From Mytilisepta virgata (taxonomy: Eukaryota > Mollusca > Bivalvia > Mytilida > Mytilidae), in the NCBI GenBank assembly GCA_028015205.1, contig CM051521.1:120350614-120414613 (forward strand): DNA of 64,000 nt, given 5' to 3'. Position numbers and translations under genes: made by a program. Shown here piece by piece: positions 22,301 to 32,400 of this stretch. A model generated the notes under the pieces. The model saw only the letters and a program-made list of their open reading frames with translations, did not search any database and had not been told where the DNA came from. Each line of letters starts with the position of its first letter. Within the stretch, counting starts at the first letter, position 1.

Positions 22301-25300
22301 ATCAGAGTGCATAAATGGCCCTGGCAGCCATGTTTAATTTTGGATCAGAACCAAAAACATAAATTTTGTAGAGGACCATCCAATGAACATCCCCACCAAG
22401 TTTAGTTTTAGTTGGCCTTGGGGTTTTGGAGAAGAAGATTGAAATGTGACGGACGCAGTGATGGCAATAGCTCACATGGCCTTTTAGTGGAGATGAGTCC
22501 TGGGACTCACCATTCTGAAAAATGATGAGGCATGAAAAGTTCTTAGTGAGAACCCTGTCTAAATATATATAGTTGCTAGGGACTTTTTCATTGGTTGCTA
22601 TGGACTTTTTAAATGACCTTGACCCTTGACCCTCAATTTTACTTGTACAGCTACCATGTAATTTATTTCAAGTTACACTTTAAACATCTTTGACAATATG
22701 CCAGACCATTATCTTTACTGATAATTACTGTTTACATGTAAATAGTCTTCCAGCGGCAAAATCTCCCATAAGGGGTCAATTGACAATTTTGGTCATGTTG
22801 ACTTATTTGTAGATCTTACTTTGCTGAACATTTTTGTGATTACAGTTTGTCTTTATCTATACATGTAATAATAATCAAGCTAATAACCTTGTCTGAAAAT
22901 TTTCTGGCATGTAGATCTTCACCTCATAAACATTTTACTTCTTGTCAGTTTTCCCCAAATGCTTTAGTTTTTGATATAAAAGCCAAAAACTGCAGTTTAT
23001 CCCCTATGTTCAATTTTTAGCCCTACCAGACATGTTATTGGCGGACAAAAAAATAAAACACAATTTTTATTCTAGATACCCTAAGGATCATTAAGACTTA
23101 GTATGGCTGTAATTGGTTCAGTGGTTTCAGAGGAGAAGATCTTTGAAAAAGTTTAAGACTGACTCCAAGTGATGGCAAAAGCTCACATGTCCTTTTAGGG
23201 CTAGTGAGCTAAAAACAAAAAAGCATGATTCTAACACTAAATGTCTTGCAAGAATAAAGATTATCCAATACCCAATATTGTAACAAAGGGAATGCATTAA
23301 AAGAAAAAGTTATGGTCATGTGACATTTGTCTGATAAATGTAATGCAAGTCTCTAAAGCCTAAAATTGTTCTAGGTCAGCTGACAGGTACCTACCAAGAA
23401 GTAATTATAGACCAAAAATGGAGGGTCTATGTATAAAATTTGCTGAGGAATGTTGTTGTTTTTGTGTGTCTAGTGGCAAATAGTTCATGCTTAGTCAGGA
23501 CGAGAATCAGTTTAACAATTAATCAAACACCATTCAAATGGTGTGGGGTGGGACAATGTGGGAACCAGTTTTGACTGCCACTGTAAAAGGGTGGATGGAA
23601 GGGTAGGTTAGATAATTTAGCCTTATGTAGCAGCCATCATCCTACTTTTTTTCATAAACTACAGAAACAGTCTTTAGCGTGCAGGGAGTGTGGGATTCTC
23701 CAAATATGTTACCCATTATGGTCCCCAGTCAGGCTTTCCAATTGTGACCTGACAACCCCCCAATGAGAGCACCTGGGGGCATGCTAGACAGCTCTGTGGG
23801 TTGAGCTCACATGGTCCATCACAGGTGCCTGGCATCTGAGCAATGGTCCTATTTGTCAAAATGTTATGAGTCACTCAAGCATGAAAATGACGTTCTATTT
23901 ATAGACTAAATATGGTGGGTCTAGGTATGTGTAACAGTTGCTAAGAAATGAACTTAATCTCAACAAGAGTGGACACACAAAAATGTCTCGCCTGTCGTGT
24001 ATTTCTAATGAAAGTAAATGCTATCAGTATTCGAAAAACAGAGCAAAACACAAAAACTTAACTATAACCACTGAACCATGAGAATGAGGTCAAGGTCAGA
24101 TGACTCATGTCAGTTGGACATGCACACCTTACAATCCTTCCATACACCAAATATAGTAGACCTATTGCATACAGTACTTGAAAAACAGGCCAAAACACAA
24201 AAACTTACTATAACCACTGAACCATGAAAATGAGGTCAAGGTCAGATGACACCTGCCAGCTGGACATGTACACCTTACAATCCTTCCATACACCAAATAT
24301 AGTAGACCTATTGCATACAGTATTCGAAAAACAGGCCAAAACACAAAAACTTAACTATAACCACTGAACTATGAAAATGAAGTCAAGGTCAGATGACACC
24401 TGCAGGTTGGACAAGTACACCTTACAATCCTTCCATACTCCAAATATAGTAGACCTATGGCATACAGTATTCGAAAAACAGGCCAATCACAAAAACTTAA
24501 CTATAACCACTGAACCATGAAAATGAGGTCAAGGTTAGATGACACCTGCCAGCTGGACATGTACACCTTACAATCCTTCCATACACCAAATATACTAGAC
24601 ATACTGCTTACAGTATCTGAGATATGGACTTGACCAACAAAACTTAACCTTGTTCACTGATCCATGAAATGGGGTTGAGGTCAATTGAAAACTGTCTCAT
24701 GGAGATGAGGACCTTGCAAGGTACGCACATACCAAATATAGTTATCCTATTACAAATAATAAGAGAGAAATTAACATTACAAAAAATCTTTTTTCAAGTA
24801 GTCACTGAACCATGAAAATGAGGTCAAGGACAATGTACATATGACAGACGGAAACTTCGTAACATAAGGCATATTTATACAAAGTATAAAACACCCAGGT
24901 CTTCCACCTTCTAAAATATAAAGCTTTAAAGAAGTTAGTTCACGCCGCCGCCGGATCACTATCCCTATGTCGAGCTTTCTGCGACTAAAGTCGCAGGCTC
25001 GACAAAAATGGAACAAAATTTTTATAAATGTTTATGAATTCAGTGAACTATAAAAGAAGGTCAAGGTCACAAAGAAGTATATGCTGCAAAGTTTATATCA
25101 TATGGTATTTGTAGGTATGTTTATAAACATCTACATAAGAAAGTAATCCCTCTCCCAGTATCTCCCCTTCAGCGATATTCATTGCAGGTGAGACAGAAAA
25201 TTACAAACCTCTTCCTGGATAGGTTTCCTTACAACCTTAGGTATACAATATGTCTCATCTACATCCATAAGAGCCTGAAAAAAAAGTACAGATACATCAC

Positions 25301-28300
25301 TTTCCATACAATAATTTATTTTTACCTTGCTATTTGAAAATGTACGTTGTGTTGTTTTGCTTCATTACTATAAATTTTCATTCTCTGTAGAAGTGATCAA
25401 CAAAGTATATCTATACTACTATTGTTAAGGGCTCAATTTCTTTGGGCCTTCATCACGTAACAACTGCAATAAACACAATTCAAATCAGAATATGATTGAT
25501 AGAAGATTAACGTGTTGTCTGAAAATTTCACATGTTTAGATCGATAAGTTTCTTTAAATGCTGGAATAATCGATAAGTTAATATGTCATGTTTCATTATT
25601 CATTTCCAATTATGTTCTAGGGATAAATGTTCAGCTATAACGTGCTTAGAGGTAATCAGACATACTACCAATATCCAGAGCCCTTACACCACAGATGATA
25701 CTATTAATAAACTACTCTAATTTCTATATATTGAAAGATCAGTTGGTTTTGACATGTTTTATATAAGCCATGAGAAGGTAAAACAATCACATACAGACAA
25801 TGAGCTGAATATTTTTACACAATAAAGACTAATAATGGAACAATTAATTAAGAGAACTTTATTTCACGCTTGAATAAAAAATAGAATTATAAGTTTTAGT
25901 GAAATGTTAAAACCAACATTCTTAACACAGCACATAAATTTTTTTATGGTGGGAATTAAAGTATTTTGGTTTACTTTGGACGGTTGTTTCAATTTATTAC
26001 TATAACTGATTATTGTTATGACAAGTCATAGTCGAGTAACGACAAGGTAGTGCAAAATGTTTTCACCAATTCCTTTACAAGAAACAAATATTACCCTCTG
26101 AAAATGGGTCAGTGCTCTGTCCAAGGGGTAAAAAACGCTATTCCAGCCATTATGATACCCGTGCACACGGGTAGTTACTTAGTACCTATATAAAACTAAA
26201 TTCAACTTTTCTGTAAAAAAAAAACCTGGTTAACAACTGAAAACTGGCAATTCCCAATTCCAAACTTCCCATAAATTCTAATGCTCTGATCATGTCCTGA
26301 TTTTTCCACAAATCCTACAAATCAGTTGTCCAGTAACAGATCTATGATTATAGCATTGTATATATACCTTTCCAAACATAAGCTTATCCTGGTAGTGCTC
26401 TTCATATAATCATTCAGTTAAAACATTGAAAATGATTATGATTCTCTGGTTATTTTTACTCACTACTATCCATTAGTAATCTTACCAAGTTAAAATGTTT
26501 ATCAAATGCTATAATATATGCTATACAATAACCCCTCCTGGTTACGGCACTTCTTGTCCATACTTTAACTCTAATCTGTTCTTCTACTGCCTTTTTTAGA
26601 AGTGTCATTGGACCTTTTTCATAACCTAAAGTCAATAAAAAAATCAACTAAAATAACATTACACACTAATAATCCAAATTAGACAACTAGGACGGAAAAG
26701 ATATCTGTGATCATGATATATATAACATATAAAGCTAGTCTTCAATTTGCAGTTAGACCTTTTACATGAAGAAAAATCTCAACGCAAATTCCAGATGGCC
26801 TCCAAAAAAGTTATATTATTCCAACTGTTATAAGAACATTCCAATAAAAGACCATAAATGTAACCTTAAACAGACACATTTTTTGTTTTGGTCTTATCTC
26901 CCCCTTGATACTGCAAGATATAAAATTGCTAACTGCTTAGGTATTTTAAAGCATGTCACTGATAGAATATTTTATACACATACATACAAGTAAAAACCTA
27001 CATATTTATGATATGTTGGCATTATACAATAACAGAGGCATAGCCATAGTGAATTAATTTTCAATTTTACATTTATTACCTGCCCTTGTTTTAACTAAGG
27101 TTATGTCTCTGTTAATGTATATTGGACTATGTAATATACATGTGTATGCATAAATTTACCTTTAGAACTGCAAGACCTTTTAATTGAAGTGAAATGATAT
27201 GCAATGTAGGTTATATTTACACAGAGGACTAATAATGAAGGTTTGTTTACCATACAAAAGCATCTACCTACAGTGTATGCTTGGTTATTGTGTGTTTTTT
27301 TCGATTCAACATATGACTTCACCATAACATGATCTGTGTCATCTTAAAGTTTAGTTATCTACAAATGATGTTTAACAGACCTATCCTACAATGTACCTTT
27401 GCTGAACCTCAAGCATGTAAACTAAAACCAGGATAATTTGTCTTTATATTTAGCTTTTTATACTTATACTTAATTGCCCAAACAAAGGCACATTTATTGT
27501 ATTTTTATAATTCAGTAACAAGATAGATATATGTGTTTTTATGAATCTTCATTTATTTTTTCAGCATGTTATTCACTGTTAAAATAATCCCCAAAGCATT
27601 ATTTTTGTTGCCAGTTTCAAAATTTGTTCGCCAAGTCACCCTCCCCCTTTAAAGCCTTTTTGAAACATACATGATTGTTCTTTTATTCATTACTAATTGA
27701 AATAACATGACCTAAAAGTATTTTTGTTGAAATAGTTTTAATGACAGTTAACTTTTATCTGAAATTACCTATATTTTGATGGCAAGCCTAATAAAACAAT
27801 GATTGTTCCACATGTTTTTGTTGATGTTAAAAAGGAAGTGACAACACAATCTTTGCAGATTGGAAATTTTATGATATAATGCTTTTAAACACCTTTTAAA
27901 GGTGGTAAAAAGCATGCATATTTAATTTCATGACTAATGAAATTATCCAATAAATATTTGGATAATATCAAAATTATTTACCTAAGTCAGGCTAAATGTA
28001 TAAATTTAATTTTCCTCAGAGGGGGTCAATCAATTGAGCAGTCAAGTGTAAATGATCTCAGCATGTACGAGTTATTGAATATGTGTTTGTTTACTGTTGA
28101 AACACCTGCTGTGTTTATTAGCCTGATGTAAACTGTTCAATTATCATAGATAATTATTTAAAACTTACAAATGATGTTTCTTAGTTACTATTTTAAAATG
28201 TTTCCACATAAGTGCCAGATTTTAAAAAAAAAAATCGAAAAATTCTGTCGCCAGAAATATCGCCAACTATAAAATTCTGGCGCCAGATTGAATAAAAAAA

Positions 28301-28970
28301 TAACATTTTGCGACATTGGCAAAGCCCAGCGCAGTCCCTGGGTGTTATACATCACATTGTAATAAATAATCATACTTAAAAGGTGGTACAGGTCATTTAT
28401 GGTGCAGTCAAGTCGTAAATAAAAACGTCAAAACTGTGCATAGGGAGATGCTCGTGGATTTTATTTTTAATCCCCTATGTAAATATATCAAATGTGGTAA
28501 ATACCCTCAGGCAATTAAACCTATAAACAACATTATTTAGGTTTGAACTGTTGAAAGAGGTCAACTGGAAAGGGGTAATTCATACTTGTCATTCTAGTCA
28601 ACACGTTGCGGTTAAGTTTCTTTCTTCTGGCCAATAATCTGGCCTTATCTTCATCAATTTCTGATGCGTCAGCATCTTCACTTTTGACGTCAGTCTTTAA
28701 AGTAGCAAGTCTACTACGAGTTTGGTTACTTCTTCTTATTCTACCACGTCCTCTTCCTCCCCTACCAGGGACATTTCCACGAATAACAACACTTTCAAAT
28801 TCAGCCAAATTGTTAAAAGTGATCGGATTTGTGTGAGGTAAATAAACATTTTCAGCGTATAGAACCCGCAAAGGATCTAAATTGGGAGACGAAAGATCCA
28901 ATTCATCTGGAATAGTGTCAACAGTTTTTACTTTCAATTCTCCCGGCAAATTTTCCATGGGCGCAGCCAT
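18837..28970 (-). CDS. LSM11: LSM11, U7 snRNP Sm-like protein (gene span, 4 coding exons)
   Basis: LSM11 replaces an SmD subunit in the U7 snRNP ring, which cleaves replication-dependent histone pre-mRNAs; its N-terminus recruits FLASH. The four exons join in phase to 365 aa (human is 360). The N-terminus holds LDLSSPNLDPLRVLYA and TFNNLAEFESVVIRG, then a GRGGRGRGRIRR patch, then NVLTRM; all have clear human counterparts. The Sm1 motif (about 148-185) includes IRVKVWTRS, GYCIAYIIAFDKHFNLAL and MDVDETY. A long acidic Ser/Thr/Glu spacer follows, and Sm2 sits at the very C-terminus (HRHVNQLFVRGDNVVSVVLL), matching human RHINQIFIRGENVLLVHL. A widely split Sm fold is the LSM11 hallmark. The start chosen is MAAPM at 28970 (AAGATGG context), not an in-frame ATG at 29054. 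It is head to head with the CCDC166-like gene. Confidence 0.95.
20010..20560 (+). repeat. 51-bp satellite array in LSM11 intron
   Basis: ATTGTGTCAAGGGAGACAAT recurs at 20041, 20092, 20143 and 20194, then with shortened or altered units to about 20560, roughly ten copies. Because 51 is a multiple of three, all three + frames stay open and give repetitive 70-179-residue frames that are not genes. Confidence 0.92.
21571..23215 (-). mobile_element. Reverse-oriented AGCTCACCTG-family elements (at least two, adjoining)
   Basis: On the - strand one copy runs from AGCTATTGCC near 22475 to CAGGTGAGAGATACGAGC near 21700 and ends CTCTAGTTT at 21665. A second, at about 22500-23215, begins with TTTTTAGCTCACTAGCCC on the - strand. 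Internal units match the element at 10041, including the CAACCATATATATTT and GTAAGATCTACAAATAAGTC blocks. A fragment starting AGCTCACCTGGC at 21571 faces the other way. Confidence 0.6.
23975..25195 (+). mobile_element. Long element with TGTCTCGCCTG border and 146-bp tandem units
   Basis: It starts AATGTCTCGCCTGTC and ends TTGCAGGTGAGACAG near 25180-25195. Between them ACTGAACCATGAAAATGAGG recurs at about 24070, 24216, 24363, 24509, 24656 and 24804, spacing 146-148 bp. A GAGCTTTCTGCGACTAAAGTCGCAGGCTC hairpin-like segment lies near 24970-25000. There is no coding frame. A related copy is at 33251. Confidence 0.65.
25209..25274 (-). CDS. LSM11: LSM11 coding exon 3
   Basis: A 66-bp exon too short for an ORF scan. 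On the - strand it lies between TTTTTTTTCAG and the donor GAG|GTTTGT. It encodes ALMDVDETYCIPKVVRKPIQ plus EE, matching human MALTDVDETYRKPV, the end of Sm1. Phase 0 on both sides. Confidence 0.92.
25275..26485. other. LSM11 intron 2, nothing recognised
   Basis: AT-rich intron sequence without a supported repeat or RNA. Confidence 0.4.
26486..26625 (-). CDS. LSM11: LSM11 coding exon 2 (Sm1)
   Basis: Acceptor TTGACTTTAG, donor TTG|GTAAGA on the - strand. It encodes YEKGPMTLLKKAVEEQIRVK, VWTRSAVTRRGYCIAYII and AFDKHFNL, aligning with human GSPLGELHRCIREGVKVNV and GFLVAFDKFWNM. Phase 1 in, phase 0 out. Confidence 0.95.
26626..28585. other. LSM11 intron 1, nothing recognised
   Basis: No repeat family or RNA gene was recognised; short reading frames here have no supporting feature. 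Confidence 0.4.
28586..28970 (-). CDS. LSM11: LSM11 coding exon 1
   Basis: It starts at ATG 28970 (MAAPMENLPGEL) and ends ATGACAA|GTATGA (phase 1). It encodes the DLSSPNLDPLRVLYAENV and NNLAEFESV segments, the Arg/Gly patch and RNVLTRM. Reading past the donor reaches a stop soon after, where similarity to LSM11 is lost. Confidence 0.92.
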
Positions 28971-29258
28971 CTTTATTACATACGATTCTAAGATAAATAA
29001 GACAATCCCTTTCAAAACTTTTTTCTTGGATATAAAATATGTTATGCTGTACATCTAAATCGCTACAAATAACAAAATATGTTATTCAATTTTAATTTGA
29101 TATAATAACTTAACTGGATGGCCTATGACTTATGTTGATTTAAAATTAATACAATGTCTCACATCGTATTTGCCAACACTATTTTTGCTCTACCCTTCGT
29201 TGCCGTAGTCACGCAGGACGCTTTACAAATTGATTGATTGAAACCAGTATCGAATATA
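28971..29258. promoter_or_regulatory. Putative bidirectional promoter, LSM11 / CCDC166-like gene
   Basis: Only 288 bp separate the two divergent start codons. No TATA box is obvious. GTTGCCGTAGTCAC at 29199-29212 resembles an RFX X-box (GTNRCC..RGYAAC) with one mismatch, and lies 47 bp upstream of the CCDC166-like ATG. Shared promoter function is inferred from spacing and orientation. Confidence 0.6.
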
Positions 29259-29413
29259 ATGCCACCTAAGAAGGGAAAGAAAGGAAAGGGTAAAGGTAAA
29301 GGCAAAAAAGGAAAGAAAGGAGGTAAGGGAGATGCAGATGACGCTGGTGGAGAGGGTCAAGAAAAGCCAAGAACACCCGAACCGACTGAAAAAGAAGTTA
29401 TATTACAACAAGA
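29259..29413 (+). CDS. CCDC166: CCDC166-like exon 1
   Basis: ATG at 29259, donor CAAGA|GTAAGT. It encodes the Lys/Gly-rich start and TPEPTEKEVILQQE. Phase 2 out. Confidence 0.85.
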
Positions 29414-32400
29414 GTAAGTAACCTCCACTGACCATCATATTTTATGAAAGCCGCTTAATTTCGCCATGTGTATAATTAATCCCTTTTGGGATTCTGTGTC
29501 TGGAGCTATTTTTCTGACTTGGCCGCCCAAAAGGGATTAGTGTATAATACTTTCACGGATTACAATGTGCTGAATTCAACTTCCAAGTCTGTTTGCACTA
29601 GGGATAGGAATAGGGTGAAGTGGAAGCAGGACACCCCCCACCTAATCGCACCCCTTTTCAACCAACTCGCCCCACTTTTGAGACATCCCACTCCCCTTTA
29701 AATTTTATATCAAACTCGCTCCATCAGAGATTGGTCAACCCCCCCCCCCCCCCCCCATTAGAAATGAATCAAATCACCAAGATTTTCAATTTTATCAAAG
29801 ACTTATAATTAATACCAAACAAGAAAAAGGACTGGAATAGAAAAAATACATGGTATTCATTCTGAATACATGGTTACTGCAAATTTTCTGTTTATGATTT
29901 TGATACCTGAAGCCATATATGTTTCTCAATTTGATTTGATTTAAAAACAAAAAAAAATCACACCAATGCCCAATCGATCTCTCTTTTTCTTGAAATAACA
30001 TATCAACTTTTAACTTCATTTGCTTGTAATAACAGCTTGTGTATATATTATAAGATTTATAAAAGACACTAATTGTTTGAAGGTAATAAATATTTGTCCG
30101 TCAAAGACTAATTAAAATCAACTGGAATACAATATTGTCCAATTTAGTAGGCATGTAATTGACATGTTAATTATTACTTGTATTCATTTTGTTATCACCT
30201 ATTAGATAATAATTTTAACCTAATAATTTTTCACATAATTCCGGGAAAGTGGGGCCAGTTGACCAATCTCAGACTGCCAATTTATAGATTTTTGAAGGGG
30301 GCGGATATGTTGTAACATATTCCATATAAAGAATACTTCAAACTGTATCGGGAAAGTGGGGTGAGTAGACCAATCTCAGATTGGGGCGAGTTTGTAATTG
30401 CAAAGTTATACATTTTTGAAGGGGGCGGGTTGACCAATCTCAGATTAGGCTACATTTGTAAATGGGGCGAGTTGTCTCTAAAGTGGAGGCGACTTTGTTG
30501 AAAAGGGGGGCGATTTGGAGAGAGATGAGTTGGCAGTGGGGCGAGTTGACTTGGATTTGGTCCATTCTACTCCAAAGTCATTCTACTTTTAGATATTGTT
30601 ATATTTCGGAGGTTATGTCATTTCAAACCCCTATCTTGCCATGTATGTAACCTTAGCTTTTGTCATTTCTGAACGAAGTATTTAGAAATTTTAGTGACAG
30701 TTCTTGTTCCCTGAGATGTTAAATATATGTATATTATAATATAAACAACAAGTAAAAATTTTTATGGAGCTTTTATAGTTAAACAAATACGATCAAAAAG
30801 ATGTAGTCTGGAAAAGGCATTATTCATAGATGAAAGGGTCCAGTGTGTTGCAGATCGATATACTCATATTTGAATTTATTTAAGGATTGACTGTAACTTT
30901 TTTTCAGTCTCTGAAGTTATAACCTCAATCATGTGGTGCACACTAAATAACCTGCGTAGCGGGTTATTTAAAAGTGTGCACCATGTGCATTGACTGATTG
31001 AGGGTATTTCGAATAGACTGAAAACAAAATTACAGTCAATGATTATAATTTAATTCCACTGTTGGTTTGACATCTAAAAGGCTGGGATTCCCTTTAATAA
31101 CGTCATAATAGAGTAGAAAATTTAGTCTATGATATATGATAGACGAAAAAAATTTTACCAATCAAATGACGCGTTACATCCAATATTAAATTATATTGAT
31201 ATATTTCAAATGCATGGAGTAACTCAGTTCAATGTACATGTACTATCAATCATACTCAATGTTGGCAGCAATTTGTCTTAGCTAGTTTTACAGTGAAAAT
31301 TAGCAAATTTTTATCCCAGCTCTTTAAATTATGTATCATACAACCAATTTTAACTTTTCTAGCTAGTGGTCATCTTGTTGGTAATAATACTGTACTGGCT
31401 TTTACGCTGTGTTTTTTTTTTTTTACACCAGGTCAGGATAGATAAGGAGGAGCTTTAGGTAACCCAAAAAATCTGGTTTAACCCCACCACTACTCAGAGT
31501 CCATACCAAATCAGACTATCCTGACTGTTGTTTCTGTGTTTGAGTGTAATTATTTGTCTGAGGGTCTGAAGATTGGATGGTGTTACATGCAATTGATTGG
31601 TGTGTTGTTGACCTTTCCTCTTATCGGTTTTATTGTTTATGTATGTACTGTGTATATGATAATTACTGGTGCATGTTATTGTTAGTCTTTGGTTTTATTT
31701 TAGGTTAGAAAAAGTCACTAAAGAATTGGAAACAAACAGAGCCAGAGTTCAAGAATTGTATCCTTGATCATACATATATGTTTAAGGACACTGTAAAACA
31801 TCAAATCAAATATATATATATTTATTTGAAACCAAAGAGCCCATAAGGGGCAATATAATTAACTTTGTCAGAAAATACTTCTTTCAACCATCTAAATTAA
31901 TAAATTTCTTAATTTCAGGCCATTTTTATGATTTTAATATACATGTATGCTCCAGGTACCTGATAAAATATTGTTGGGAATAAGACAGCCTTAATCATAA
32001 TGTTCCATTCACTGTTACCTCAGAAGAGTGGCTCAGTAGTATTATCAAATAGATGAAAAAAAAACATGAAAGAAATACATGTACTTCATATATTTTCATC
32101 ATTTATGTTATTTAATTTCTTCCTGTTATTGACATATAATTACATTATATATGAATTATGCAAAACAAAAATAACAAAAGTTGATTTTGTATGTCCAAAA
32201 TTTTAACAGAAGTCGTATTCAGGTGCAGAATCATTGTATATTTATTAGAATTAAATGTTTCCTTTAACCATAACGTCAGACGTAAGGAACATGAATGGTT
32301 ACAACAGGAAGCTAACAGAGTAAAAATGGAAAGTGTAAGTTATTTTAACAGGATGGACATAGACAGCTTGCTTAAATGACTAGAGGTCTTTTCTGTTAAA

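Noticed and set aside
25425..25690. Possible TIR element (TAAGGGCTC ... GAGCCCTTA)
   Set aside because: Only about nine bases match, with no target duplication and no second copy in the window.
28971..29054. Upstream in-frame ATG for LSM11 at 29054
   Set aside because: The added segment (MYSITYFISKKK...) has no counterpart in LSM11, and the ATG at 28970 has a better context.
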